Origin: Cheilinus undulatus
Taxonomy: Eukaryota; Chordata; Actinopteri; Labriformes; Labridae
DNA: 64,000 nt
NCBI RefSeq assembly: GCF_018320785.1
Contig: NC_054869.1
Coordinates: forward strand, 43,427,789 to 43,491,788
Reading direction: 5' to 3'
Shown here: positions 11,885 to 25,100 of the stretch, in pieces
Layout: each line of letters starts with the position of its first letter
Numbering within the stretch: the first letter of the stretch is position 1
Made by a program: the position numbers and the translations under genes
The notes under the pieces: generated by a model
The model's input: the letters and a program-made list of their open reading frames with translations, nothing else
The model's database searches: none
Told to the model about the DNA's origin: nothing

Positions 11885-12005
11885 GTTTCTTCATGAAGCA
11901 GCAGAGCAGATCTGAGTCCTCGTCCTTCAGTATGTCTTCTTTTCTTCCCCTGATTGCAGTAAAGTCTCCAAACCTGTCAGGTGCACTGGTTGAGCGAGTT
12001 CTGCT
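11885..12005 (-). other. Candidate non-coding first exon of gcnt1
   Basis: A consensus minus-strand donor (AAGAAACAG then GTAAGAC) lies at 11885/11884, upstream of the gcnt1 start codon. The preceding ~120 bp is non-repetitive by eye. Genes of this family commonly have spliced 5' leader exons. There is no transcript evidence, and the 5' limit is a guess. Confidence 0.3.
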
Positions 12006-12177
12006 CTATTCAGATGTTAACAGAGGAACACTTAAAGGAAAACACTTTTAACACACTCTGGGCTGGAAAGAGTACAAGAATATTATACTTAAGTAAAAGT
12101 ACAGTAAGCCTGCTCAAAATTGACTTAAGTAGAAGTAAAATTATTGATCGATAAATCTACTCAAGTACAAGTAAAAA

Positions 12178-15100
12178 TAATAATAATAATATAATAATAA
12201 TTTTATTTATATAGCACCTTTCAAGAACAGCAAGGTCACAAAGTGCTTTACAAAGAGATAAAAGAAACACAAGCAATTAATGCAAAGGTACAATAAGAGA
12301 ATACACAGAGCACAAAACAGATTAAGTAAAGGCCAGACCAAACAAGTAGGTCTTAAGTTGCTTCTTCAAAGAATCAACTGTTTCTTCTGATCTTAGACCC
12401 AACAGAAGAGAGTTCCAAAGAGTTGGAGCAATGACCTTTAATGCACAGTCACCTTTAGTTTTTAGTCTGGAGTGTGGCACAACCAGCAGACCCTGATCAG
12501 AGGACCGAAGAGTCCTGCTGGGATTGTAAGGTTTTAAGAGCTCCATAATGTAGGCTGGTGCCTGACCATGCAGGGCTTTAAAAGTAAACACGAGAACCTT
12601 AAACTGTATTCTGAAGTGTATGGGAAGCCAGTGGAGGGAATACAGAATTGGTGTGATGTGTGGCCTTTTTGAAGACTTGGTAAGTTGTCTGGCTGCAGCG
12701 TTTTGTACTAATTGTAGACGATTTATAGATGTTTTACTAAGACAGGTGAAAAGGGAGTTACAGTAGACTAAACAGGAGGAAATGAAAGTGTGAATAACCA
12801 TCTCCATCTGAGCTGTAGTCTTAGTTGAGCAATATTTCTGAGTTGGAAAAAAACAAGAACGGACCAGATCATTGACATGTTGATCTAGAGATAAGGAGAG
12901 GCTAAATGAAACACCGAGATTATGCAGAACAGGTTTTACACAAGTAGACAGAGTACCAAGTTTCTCTAAAATCCCTGGCACTAAACCATCTGGGGCCAAG
13001 ACAAGGACCTCAGTTTTGTCAGCATTTAGCTGTAGATAATTATCTGACAACATTATTAATAGTTTCAAACAGGACTCTAGGATTATGTCTGTTCTGTGCT
13101 ACAAGATTTCCAAAATATTTATCTCTGGCATCCTTAACCATACTATTAAATTCAGTTAAAAGCTCTTTTAGATGCTGATGGTGGACATGAAGACAACCGT
13201 TCTACTTTACGGCGTGTCCGCTTAAAGGAGCGGATATTATTGTTTACCAGGGGGGGCGGCTTTTTCAAGGGGGCCAGTCTGGATTTTAAAGGGGCAATTC
13301 CATCCAAAACAGAAAGACAGTGCTCATTAAAAGACTGTACTTGTGTGTCAACTTCACCCAATAATGACAAATTGCAGGAATGAAAGGAAGCAGAAAACTT
13401 TTCTGCAGTGAGATAGTTAAAGGGATACTTCAACATTTTTGCAAATTTGTCCATTGCCATAATTCCTATAGTCTTAGTAATAGGTTTGTTACCTTTAGTT
13501 GTCCATGCAAGCTGAAATGAAATAATCACGGAACATTACGAGACGGAGATGTTTTAAAGCTAAATGCAAAGCCGGAACTACACTCCAGACATGGCTGCTG
13601 CACTGTCACTCCGCCCAGTGGTTTACTCAAGAAATAGTTCCGAGTATTTGCTTCATGTGTCGTAATGTTACATAATTATACATTATTGTTTCATAGCGTG
13701 GTGAATGTGCAGGTCACAACTTGTCCACGAGAGCGTTTTGGAGTTGTTGGATTGTGTATTTGATGAGTTTGATGAGGGAATGCCAGAATACCGTCTGCTT
13801 ACATTGAGTTGGCACAGCTGCTCTGAACTCGGCAGCGGCGATCTAAAAACAGCTTGCACCGTCAACTAAAGGTAACGAACCTATTACTAAGACTATAGGA
13901 ATTATGGCAATGGGCGAATTTGCCAAAATGTTGAAGTATCCCTTTAAAACCCTTTAGAAAGAAAAGGACCCAGTGTTCACCAAACGGCAAGAGAAATTAT
14001 TTTTAAACACAGCAGCAAGTGCTCCACCACGGCCAGAAGTTCTGGGCAAGCTTATGAAGGAGAAATCATGAGGGCATAACTCAATTAGGGGGGCATTTTC
14101 ATTGGTCCTTTGCCAGGTTTCAGTTATAAACATGAAGTCTAATTTTTTGGATTGGATGATGTCGTTAAGTAGAAATGATTTATTGATTATGGAGCGAGCA
14201 TTCACCAGTGCAACCCTGAGAAGAGCTGAGGCATAGGGCACAGAAAGGGGGACAGGGTTTATAGGAATTAAGTTGTTCCTGTTTCTACTATGAGGTAAAA
14301 CAGTTGGTGTATAATATTGTTCATCAGGTCTTTCAGTAATTCTCACAGGAATAGCCAGAGGGGTAAGAATAGATGACACTGGGCTTATAGAAGCAGGTTG
14401 GGAGGGCTGAGAGAATTGTTTGGGTGTGACAACACCAGTTAAGTTTTTGGAGGAAGTAATGACTTGTGTAACCAGCAGAGGGGGGCATGGCTAAAGATAC
14501 CAGTAGGTGACAGTGTAAGGGGCAGGGGCTGTCAAAAGTCATGCTTGTGTGGACAGAGTATGGTAGAATATGTTTGATGACAACATTCGTGAACCTAAAT
14601 TGTTTGAGTGTAACCCATCTCCTCTGAAAAGCAGAGCGCAGCCAAAACAAATCAAAGTTCTTAATAAATGTAAAGTTTAGCGCTCTACATTGAGAGTGAA
14701 GCCACTCTGCAGACTCAGGAGCCTGCTAAAGCGCCCCATTCCCCGACCCAGCGTAGGAATTGGGCCAGAAATGAAAATGATCCTCTCACTGGCTTGCAGC
14801 AGTTCGAAGAGTTCAGTAAAATCCCTTTTTGTGAGTTCGGATCGTTGCCGACCGGGGTCATTCATGTCGACATGACCAACGACCTTCTTCAGAGACGAGT
14901 GATCTGCAAGCAGGCCAGGGATGACGAACTATGTCAGAGACAGAAGCTCCCGGAAAACAAAAAGTTACGGCCAGCTTTGAGTTTGTATTCCTTATAATGG
15001 AGTCTCCGATTCTAACTGTGGACGGAGGCGGTGTCACCGAGGGCTCCCTGGACACTGACGGTGGATGTGCTGCTGCAGCCGCTGGTGACGGTCCCACGGC

Positions 15101-15960
15101 GGACTTTGCAGGAAAGCCTCCAGTCTTAACAAGGGAAACGGGTCCAGCAGAGCCTCTTCTGGACACTGCCTATCTCAACAGCTTGCATCGAGAGGACGAC
15201 GAGGACGATGGGACCCGATTACTCGGTTGTTCCCCCAGCGGAGGAAAATCCTGCATGTCCAGGATCTCGAGCCTGTTTGCCAGCGGGACATCCTGGGATG
15301 AAGGAGAAGGAGGAAGAGTCAGGCGTGCTGCGCGGTGCCTTTCGGTGTGGAGTTTAACAGGGGGTTTGCTCCATGCCGGTCCATAGCTGGCCGCGTCTCC
15401 GCGGAAAGATGGAAAAGTGAGGAGCTGGCTGATGCTTTGGGTTTTGCTCCCATAAGGACCCACGGATGTTCGAGGTGGGTCGACACAGTCACCGGCCACG
15501 AAGCAGGATCTGTAGCCGCGGCGGGAGCAGCAGTGGCACCGTGAAATGTGGGAGCTATGTCCGCAGAGGGAGACGCAACAGGGGCTGTGTCCTCCAGCTC
15601 AGCACTTGAGGAAGCTGGTGCCGCGCCGAAAATGATTGTATCCAAATGCTTCTCGGCGTCCTGGATTTTGTAGAGTGGAGCTTCTTTGCTCCAATTCGCA
15701 GATCTTCTTGTTGAGATCGGCGCAGCTCTGACAGCCAGGCGGTGAGGTGACATGGCCCCTTGAGAGTGGTCACTGTTTTTTACGCCTAAAAACTTTAGGA
15801 TCCAGAGAGCCGAATATTAAAATTCCTCCCACACACAAAGAGATGGTTGAAAGTTAGGACTATCCAGCAGTCAGCAAAAAATAGTTGCTTAAAACCGGTT
15901 AAAAACAGCCGAAAACGTAACCATATGACAGAGCAGCCGGGAGGTTTGACACCAAAACGA
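12178..15960 (-). mobile_element. L2-like LINE with internal deletions
   Basis: In minus orientation the order is as follows. ORF1 remnants (15770-14660) carry an SGNH/GDSL-esterase-like segment (RIGDSIIRNTNSKLAVTF ... IFISGPIPTLGRGMGRFSRL). The endonuclease N-terminus (14379-13954) has NARSIINKSFLLNDIIQSKK and FITETWQ. A linker follows (13420-13070). The RT C-terminal domain (13068-12322) has LQLNADKTEVLVLAP and LQLVQNAAARQLT. The 3' tail GGTGCTATATAAATAAAATT leads into an (ATT)n run at 12178-12210, typical of fish L2. The RT palm with its YxDD motif and the endonuclease C-terminal half are missing, and ORF1 is frameshifted. The MITE at 13421-13943 is nested inside. The 5' limit near 15960 is uncertain. 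Confidence 0.88.
13421..13943. mobile_element. 523-bp MITE with TTAA target duplication
   Basis: TTAA at 13417-13420 and 13944-13947 flank it. The terminal inverted repeats run about 80 bp, starting AGGGATACTTCAACATTTT and ending with its complement. No transposase is present. TTAA targets point to the piggyBac or Kolobok superfamilies. It interrupts the LINE and postdates it. Confidence 0.85.
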
Positions 15961-16118
15961 ACTCATTTAATATTTACTCAAAGAACTAAATAGTGAGAAA
16001 TCATTTTTTTTATGTTTAAGGGGGTTAAAAAACCACAATTTTCCTTCAAGTGGAAAAAAACAGGAGAATTTTAATCCCCAAACATTTTCAAATCAAAGGA
16101 AATTATTTTTCATAACAA

Positions 16119-16576
16119 CCAAGGTTATAATAGTTTGTGATTTTGCATTAGTTTTAAATTTTATTTCGTTTTCACTTTTTGTTTAGATTTTTTGTTTAAT
16201 TTTAATTAGTTTTTACTGCTGTTTTCTTTAGTTTTTATTCATTTAGAGTTAGCTTTAGTTTTGTTGGCAATTAGGGACACCTGTCAGGGGTGAGACCCAA
16301 AAGGTCTCTTCGCTTTTTACTTTAATTGTCCGATTTTTATGTTTTTATACAACTTAAGACCTAAAATAATCATTGTGTTTAGTTGTCTTCAATCAAATCA
16401 GGCAATTTTACTCTCACCAGGCTTGGGTTTTCATGTTAGCCAGTATGCTAGTGTCAAAGACTAAAACAGAGGACAGTTTTTGTTTTATTTGTAAAGCTTA
16501 GTTTTAGTTAACTAAAATGATTTTTACATTTTAGTTTCATTTATTTATTTAGTTTTAGTTAACTATTAAACCTTGG
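16119..16576. mobile_element. MITE with CCAAGGTTATAATAGTT ends
   Basis: The left end CCAAGGTTATAATAGTT and right end AACTATTAAACCTTGG are inverted repeats. The interior is T-rich with repeated TTTAGTTTTAGTTAACTA. It is non-coding, and this type is common in fish genomes. Confidence 0.6.
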
Positions 16577-16639
16577 TAACAACTCCAAATTTTGAATGTC
16601 ATGTGGAAACTCTGCATTCCCATTAACTTGTACCCCCAC

Positions 16640-17265
16640 CTCTCTGTTTCTTAAAGATATTTTTTGGGCTTTTTAGGCCTTTATTTGAAGAGGACAGTGG
16701 CAACAATCAGAAACAGGGATGAAATGGCTGTTTTAGAGCAACATTTGCTCCCATCCAGACAACATATCTGGGAAGGCTTTGCATATTTCAACAAGACAAT
16801 TCTAAACCACATCCATCACAACAGCTTGGCTTCACAGTAGAAGAGTTGGGGTGCTGGACTGGCCGGCTTGCAGTCAAGACCTTTCACCAGTAGAAAAAAT
16901 CTGGAGCATTACAAAATGAAAAAATTCAGCAAGGAAGACCCAAGACTGATGAAGAGCTAGAATCCTGCATCAGACAAGAATGAGACAACATTACTCTCCC
17001 AAACCTCCAGCAACTGGTCTTGTTATTTCCCAGACATTTACAGACTGATGTTAAAGAAGAAGGGATGCTACACAATGGTAATCATGGCCCTGTCCTTACT
17101 TTTCTGACACATGTTGCTGGCATCAGTTTCAAAATGAGCTAATATTTTTCATGAAATGGTGAAATGCCTCAGTTTTAATGCCTGATGTGTTTATGAGTTT
17201 TGCAAATCATTGCATTCTGATTTTAGTTACATTTTAACACAACATCCAAACTTTTGGGGGATTAT
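16640..17265 (+). mobile_element. Tc1/mariner-like remnant
   Basis: It encodes a degraded transposase tail (TTTCAACAAGACAATTCTAA, then GTGCTGGACTGGCCGGC). It ends with a block ending ACACAACATCCAAACTTTT, typical of the right end of this fish element class. A related right-end fragment sits at 41590-41765. Confidence 0.6.
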
Positions 17266-18429
17266 GAATATAAATATTAAGATGAATTTATTTTATTTAA
17301 ATCTATTTAACCAGGAACCTGGTTAAATAGGTTTCCCCCTGTGGGAAATTTGTTAGTTACAGTGACACAAAGACCTGTGATCAAATCAGTGCATCAGTCA
17401 ATCAAAGTTGAATGATGAGTGTTAGTAAAGGAGACACTGAGTGATTAATAGCAGTGTGTTGAGTAAGCAGTGTAACATTATGACATTTTTACATGGTATA
17501 GTACACGGTATTCACAGCCATGTAAAGCTACCGGCGCTCCAGGACCTTTTTTTTTCTCCAGAGAGTATTTTACAGTCTGCAGATTCTGGTTGACTCATAT
17601 ACTCTTCAATATCTGGTCATTACTAAAGTGTAGCCTATGTCATACAAGAGAGACAATAAAAACAAACACAATGGTAAGCTATCAATTTGACTTGAATGAT
17701 TCAAGACAACAAACATAAAAGAAAACACTCCATCTTCAGATTTACAGCAGCTGTCAAATAGCTGCCAGACTGTATGAATGAGGCTTAAGGGGATTTTCTC
17801 TAGCCTAACTAAAGGTCAAATCAAACTATGAGAATCAGTCAGACTTTGACATGACTGAAGCCTTCAATCAAACATGGGGCCAAGTATGTGTTACTCAACA
17901 AAGCCACCTCTGACTGGTAGGTTGGTTAAGTGGTTATGCCTTAAGTCTACTGCTCACCACAGGTAGGAAAATCCATGTACATGAGCCCATCAGTCACCAG
18001 TCAGAGTGTTCCATCAGGTGCGCAATTACCAGTAAGTTATGTTATAGTATTCATACATCATCAGATCATCAAGCTAAGGCCTGACATAATCCAACCATTC
18101 ATAAAGCTTTTGATCATGTTTTTACAGTTCACTAAGACACGTGTGTAATCCCTGTGTGGTGTTTGAACCTGTTTTCAGTGTTTGCTGAAAGAACAATGAT
18201 GTGATAAATAGCCCCTTCAAGCTCAGACTCATTGGCTTTGGCCTACTGTTAGTGTGTGTGTGTTTGTAAATGAGTTTATGCATGTGTGTGTGAATTTGTC
18301 TTTCTGCACCTGCTATTCCACACAACATTTCAACATTTCAACATTGCTTCATTTGAAGCACCTGCATACACCTCTGTGCTCCCTGACTCCCATACAGTTT
18401 ACCTCCTGACTTGTGGGATCCACTCTGTT

Positions 18430-18560
18430 TTCTCACAAGTAGGGCAGCACGATATTGGATTTTTGCCGATGTCTGATTTGCTGATATTTACAGATTCATT
18501 TCAGCCAATACCGATATCAATACCAATATTTTAAAAAGTATTTCAGACCTAAAACTTCAG
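18430..18560. repeat. MITE fragment (AGGGCAGCACGATATTGG end)
   Basis: AGGGCAGCACGATATTGG followed by GCCAATACCGATATCAATAC is a common fish repeat end. Only one end is recognisable. A short (ATAAT)n run lies nearby at 18639-18660. I see nothing else firm in 17266-19540. Confidence 0.45.
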
Positions 18561-19539
18561 CCATTGGAACACACACGTTAAAGTTAAAGGATGAACAAAG
18601 AAACAAATTTAAGTCCTTAAGACACACTTTAAAGTGTAATATAATATAATATAATATAACATAACACCCTTATACGCACATGCTCACAGTCTTACGGTGC
18701 AGGCCTGAGTCATCTGATGCACCAAAAGAATTTTATGGAAAATCAATTCTTTGGCATTCAGTAAACTTAATTGCACATTTATAGTCTCTCTCCAGAGCTC
18801 ACATGTAGACACAGAGCCCTATTGAAATACTGTGGCATTTTCATTTTCAGCTAAAAATTAGCATGCCTTTAAAATAGCCCAGTGATTTATCACTAAAGGA
18901 TTTTCTTATCTTTTTGTTTTCTGGCCCTTGGATTTTATTCTATTTTTTCAAGCTGTAACAAATCAAAAGTTCATTCTGCACTGAAGCTGCTCTGATAGTC
19001 ACAGGATAACATTACTTTTAGAGACTGTTCCAACAGAGCATGATTAAAGGCTAGGGGAGGGGTAAATAAAGGACTTTATGAGAAAATCTGAGACCAGAAG
19101 ATAAATCAAGACTCCCCAACATTTATAACAAGAAGTTAGTCCTTGGTTATACTTATTGCCTGAAAAATCCACACAGTGCATCCCAACCTATTGTCTTTTT
19201 GCAGCATACGTTCTGATGAGGCTGTTTATGGAACTTGAGGACTATGCTTGTGTCGCCCTCTTGTGGTCCAAATCAGGTCAAAGTCAGAAAAAATGCAAAC
19301 AAAAACAGAAAGTACATACCTGGGCAGAGTACTGTCGTAGGGAATTCTAGGTGATTGTAATAACATTTTCCCATTTTTTTCATATAAAATACATGGAATG
19401 TTTTCTTTTTACTTAATGGGAGTCCAACAAATACATTTAGGTTGCATTTATTAGAGTTTGCAGGTTTTGGAATAATTTGCACATTAGCTTTAAGTGAGAG
19501 TCTGTGGAAATCAAATACACAGTTGCTCACAGTTCCGGT

Positions 19540-21175
19540 CAAATATAAGCCAACATATTGGTGAGATTAGACCCCACTATATGGTCTCATTTTCCCTCTA
19601 GTTCGGGTTATCTGAACAACCCAACATTCAGGAAATATTTCATTCAACATGAGGGTTATATTCCACCCTTTATATTGGTAACAATATGCAACCCATCAGT
19701 AGGTTATATTTGGTACATATAGGTCATCTCAGACTCTCTCCCTTAGAGCCCCCTGCTTTTATCTAAAAATAGCTGAGTCCACACAAGACCCACAAAAATT
19801 TAAAAAAGGGATACAATGCTCTCAAAAAAAATTACAGATTTCAATTGTTCCATCCATAAAACCCCAGTGAAATCAGTTCTTGAAATCAGTACTTGTTTTG
19901 CCAAGAGACCTTTGTGTAAACAGTTTGACAACGATTTGACCTGATTTTAGTTTAAATTTCCAAGCCTAATTTTGACAACCTAAGCGCAGACAACCCCCTC
20001 CCCTTCAAACATAATTGGAGCATCAACATAAGAGAAAATATTTAATGAATTTTATATGTACTATGTGACCAACACTACGGATTAATATTTGACCCAATAT
20101 ATAAGTTATATCTGACCCAAATAAATAGGTATAACATGAACAAAAATGTAGTTTAAGTCTCCCTTCAGTTTGGGTAATATGAAAAACTCAAGGTATAGGT
20201 AATATTTGACCAAGAAATATGGTTAAATCCACCCCTGGTGATGTGAACAGCTCAAAATCAATGTGGAATTTATACTCATCATAGAGGTAATATTTGACCC
20301 ATTATATGGGGATTATGCAAACAGATAAGGTATTATGTCACCTAACATATAGATAATGTTTGACTCCACATATAGGTGATATATCATCTAAGATATTGAA
20401 AATGTTTGACTTAACATGCAGGTACTGTTTGACTAAACATATATGTAAAATGTCACCCAACATTTAGGTTAATTTTTTACTTAAAATATAGTTAACATGT
20501 AATTCAACATAGGGATAGTACTGAACTCAAATGATGGGTAATAAGTAACCATAAGATTTGGATAAAATTTCTCCCATAATGAACCAATATATGGGTAATA
20601 TGTGGCAATATATATATGGATAATATTTGACTCAACATACAGGTATTAAGTGACCCAACATATGGGTTATGTTTCATTTACCGCATACTGTATGTAATGT
20701 GTAGCCCAGCATATGGGTAATATGTTACTCAACATAGGTCCCAAAATATTGGCAAAATTTGACTCAACATATAGACAACATGTGACCCAATGTAAAGGTA
20801 ATATTAGACGCAAAAATATGGATAAATTCCCCCTTCTTGAGGCACAGATTGCCTGGTGGTTGGATTGTGCCCCATGCACACAGGCAGCCTGGGTCTGAGT
20901 CCAGCCTGTGTCTCTTTCACTGCATGCTGTCTCATCCTTTCTGTTTCTGTCTACTCTCTGATGAAGGCATAAAAAGCCCCCAAATAAAGCCTTGAAAACA
21001 TTTTGTTTAGATGGGATATGGGCAATATGACGGAGCATGTGAATATAACATTTTACTGACAAATAAGGTTAAATTCACCCTGAGAAATGTGAACAATTTA
21101 ACATGTGTGTAATATTTGATTAAAAAAAAAAAAAAAACATTCCCCTCTAGTTTGGGTAATGTAAATACAGCCAAG
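19540..21175. repeat. Degenerate tandem array (CAACATATGGGTAATATGT type)
   Basis: Dozens of diverged copies of motifs such as GGTAATATTTGACCCAACAT and ACATATGGGTAATATGT run across about 1.6 kb with an irregular 25-40 bp period. The array is split by a SINE at about 20838-21005 and resumes afterwards. It is non-coding and AT-rich. Confidence 0.75.
20838..21005 (+). mobile_element. tRNA-derived SINE inside the array
   Basis: The head GCCTGGTGGTTGGATTGTGC with a worn B box (GGGTCTGAGTCC) leads into a body containing CACTGCATGCTGTCTCATCC. The 3' block is GAAGGCATAAAAAGCCCCCA followed by AATAAAG. The order and orientation match a plus-strand insertion. Confidence 0.7.
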
Positions 21176-21559
21176 TGTTAAAAGACAATCATCAAGTGGG
21201 TAAAAAGACATCACCTAGACTCTGGTAAAGCCAACCCAGCATGTGCTTGCTTCCAAAATGACACAGGGATAGGGTAAAGTTTGGTTTTTGTTTAATAAAG
21301 CATTAAACTGAGTGTACTGAATAGGTAGCCTACTAGGCAAAGCAGCTCCTAGGAAGATACAATTTAAAATAAATAGATAAATAAATACCAATCCAAGCAA
21401 TAAAGGGTAATTTATTGTCCTTAATTACCACAAATGTCAAGCAAGCGTCTGTACACTGTCAAAATAGCACAAATAAACATATTTGGGCAGTTTTAGCAAT
21501 GTGAATGTGTTTTTTCTTGTGTTAATTAAAACCAAGAAAGTACTAAATACAGGGTGCCT

Positions 21560-22177
21560 AGTGCTTCCAGGTTTCACAGTCAGTATAGATGAACTACAGA
21601 ATTATCAAAATTTTGAAAATATGGTAACGTGACGCAACAATTGTAACTGTTAAAATTCCGACACCACTTGAAGGCAACATATGACTCTCGGCCCGCTTTG
21701 CTCACGCGTTCAGTGACGTCAGCAGAAACGTTGCGGACGTAGATGTGTACAACACATGTAATATTGCCGGTGGGTCTCTGAGAGCACCAGAGCTTCATTT
21801 TTCATCGCCACAGTGCGAGTGGACCTCAGAGAAAGAGTCATCTTTCTGGTATTGTACTACCACAGCCTTTGGATGAAGCCGCTGTAGGAAAAGAGAATCT
21901 CTAATGACGCTATCAGTAATTAGCTTAGCTAGCATAGCTGGTGTACTTTTACTATCCCTGCTCGTTGGGTAACATTTACCTTTATCCAGCTGGAGCAAGA
22001 AGAGCCAGCCAGGTGAAGCCATAGCTTAATACAAGGACGGACTTCGAACTTTAACAGACCTGTTTTGTGAGCTAACACAGAGCTGTTGGCTGATTCAAAC
22101 TACTTCCTCCTTGTGTCGTTCGAGGTCATTCTGTAGCGTCTATCTAAGGATAGCCAGTGGTTATCTGGAAAGGAGCC
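21560..22177 (+). promoter_or_regulatory. rfk promoter and 5' UTR
   Basis: CpG density rises here relative to the AT-rich flanks. A full palindromic cAMP-response element, TGACGTCA, lies at 21714-21721, about 460 bp before the start codon. No TATA box stands out, which fits a housekeeping promoter. The transcription start was not determined. Confidence 0.5.
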
Positions 22178-25100
22178 ATGAAGAGCCTTCCGTATTTCTG
22201 CCGGGGAGAGGTCATTAGAGGTTTCGGAAGAGGAAGCAAAGAACTGGGAATTCCCACGGGTGAGTTAACAATGTCCTTTTAATCAGTATGAATACGCAGC
22301 TAACTTACAACCTAGCTTACGTAGTCATCGTTAGTTACGTCTGAATCGGTCTTATCAGTGCTTAGCGAGACAGCCAGAGTATGATTAGATCATAATAAAA
22401 AGCAGCGTGTAGTTATGATCTTATTTGAGATTCTTTGTATTCTTGTAAGGACGTGTTTACTATTCATCATCAGTCTTTGCCGGTGTTGCCGTTTGAAAAG
22501 TGACCGTGTCAGCTGGTGACGTTCCGCCGTATGCGTCTGTGGTGGCTGTGCTTACTACATATGTAGCACTCACAGCACTTAACAATACAAGGTGAAAGTA
22601 TGGTTAACCGTTATGTATGCGGTGGAAATCTACTCAAAGAGGCCTTGGTGACGACTTCAGTTTTCATCATCTTTTGTAATTATGACGAAGTCTGCGGTTA
22701 ACATGGTCACTTGTTAAACCGGTTAGAGGTTGAACTATGTACTGTCACTGAACAGAATAGACGACGTCAGGATTTTACGCAACGAGCTCGCATCCTTTTT
22801 GACCGCGGTGACTTGAGTACGATAACGTTAATGAAATTTAACGGATGTTAAGTGCGTTATTGGTACATGAAACGTAGTCTTAAAAGTGAGCAATTCGACA
22901 TGAGGAAAATTATTTCATAATTACATTACCTGATAATGTATAGCTTTAAAGAGGGAAATTCTTCTGTGGAGTACATTAAAAGATAAGATAATCAACTCCA
23001 TAAGAAAAACAGTACGCATTAGGGATGCACTAATACCACATTTTTCCAGTCCTAGTACGACTACAAGTACTTACATTTGGGTGCTCACCAATACCGAGTA
23101 CAAATATGAGTACTTTATGTAACTGAAAATTTCTTAAAATTTCAAAAATGTGTTGTGTTTTCATCAGATGTTCTTCATCTCACCTCTTGACAGTTTCTCA
23201 GTGTATAGTTTTCATTTTCCTCTACTTTTGTCATATAACTGCGTTGCAATCCGCCAGCAAAACCTAGTCCAGAGAAAATTGCTCCCTCTCTACTCAATCG
23301 AAGCAGCTGGACTGCCAGCGCTCTGGTTCAGCTCTGGCAAAACCAAGAAGCGCAACTCTGCTTCGCTTCACTAGATTTAAGCTGCAGGTCTGTTTTCGGC
23401 ACTGGTCACTGACAAACCACGTCAATACTCACAGAGCACATCAATTCAAACAGCTGGACAAGTGTGCAAAGTATCTGGTCAACTTCAAAATACAACACAA
23501 TGCACTGACTCCCAGTTGGAAATCATTGCTATATCAACATTACATCTCAGTCTGCTGCACAAACAAAGGTCATCAGGACTTCAGGGGTCACAGATACAAC
23601 AGCAACACTGATGAGGAAAAGTTAACTTTTTTTTTTTTTTTAAGATTTATTTTGGGCATTTTTGTGCTTTTATTTGACAGAGGAGGACAGTGGATAGAGT
23701 CGGAAACAGGGATGAGAGCGGTGGATAGACATGCGGTAAAGGGCCTCAGGCAGGATTCGAACCTGGGCCGTCCGCGTACATGGGGCACGCGCCTTAACCA
23801 CTCAGGCCACCTGCGCCCCGAAAAGTTAACTTTTGAGATGGAAAACCACAGAATTTTAATTGAAACCACAGATTCTTTGTTGCCAACATTAACCTTTTCA
23901 CTACATAATGTATTCACCCATGGCGAAAGCAATAAAATCAAGGAATCATGTCAAAATTAATAGCAAATCAACCCCAAACAGGTAAAACAATCCTCTGTTG
24001 ACATAGTATTCCTGCGTGGACTTGCAGTTCCCCCTTGATTTCTGCCCTCTCGTTTTAAACCGATCAGGTCCGGCTGCATTTCACTGCACTATGATCACAC
24101 TCCCAGCATGCAAGGTTGCATGCAAGGTTGCTTGTCTTTAGTTGGAACAAAACTCTGGTGCTGCAGTGCACGGCGCAGCCAGTTCATGTAGAATTTATTG
24201 TTGACATGCTGTAAAATGATACCAAGTACAGTGTCGGCCATGTACAAGGGCTGGGGTTTGGTATTGGCACCCATACCTGATATTGGTGTCTGTGCATCTC
24301 TAGTGAACATAAACTTCAATAAATCATTCATCTTTATGAGGTTTAGGCCTTGTCCACACGGAGACGAAAACAATATATCTCCGTTATGTTTAGAGAAAGC
24401 TTTCCGTAAATATGGGATTGTTTCAGAAAATGTCTGTGAAGGCACGGAACCACTGAAAACGACTGGAAACGCTGTAGTATATATGCCAAGCCTGTATGTG
24501 GCGCTGTATTGCTGCCACGGAAATGCACCGAAAGAGAGAAGAAGATCACATAAAACTGACACAAACTTTCTTCTAGTTGCCCTCCTGGTTGTTCTCCGTT
24601 TTGGATGTAAGAGCATCTGCTGTATGCTGTTCTTTGTGGTGGTAAAGGGGTTTCCGTGTGGATGAAATGCAGATAGGACAGAAAACTTTTGTGTACACTC
24701 CTGAATTCGTCTCTGTGTGGATGGGGCCTGATATACCAAGATACTGTGCCTACAATGGAACCAGAAAAAGTTATACTGTATGTTTCCAGTGTTAACCAGT
24801 TTTGATTAACATGGTTTTACTCTTGATATCATACTAGTATGTATTTCTAGAAACGATACACGGTATTTAAATCTATGCATAAGGCTGCCAAAGATGAAAA
24901 AGACACTTGTGAGGACCCTTTAAAAATAGAAACCAACAGCTTCAGTTGCCTTGAAGTTAAACATGTCAGAATTTTTGATACTATCCAATCCCAAATGTTT
25001 AAAATCAATATGATCAGATAGTGCTGAACTAAAACAACAACAATGTATTGGCATTGTATTTGTGTGATTAAGACAGTATGCAGGATTTTTGCTTTCAGTT

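Noticed and set aside
14690..15544. Plus-strand frames of 60-151 codons
   Set aside because: Antisense shadows of the minus-strand LINE ORF1.
23745..23820. tRNA gene on the minus strand
   Set aside because: The A and B boxes belong to a SINE head with a retroposon tail and target duplication.
24095..24739. 214-codon minus-strand open frame in rfk intron 1
   Set aside because: It runs across the end of one MITE and through another; no domain, splice or homology support.
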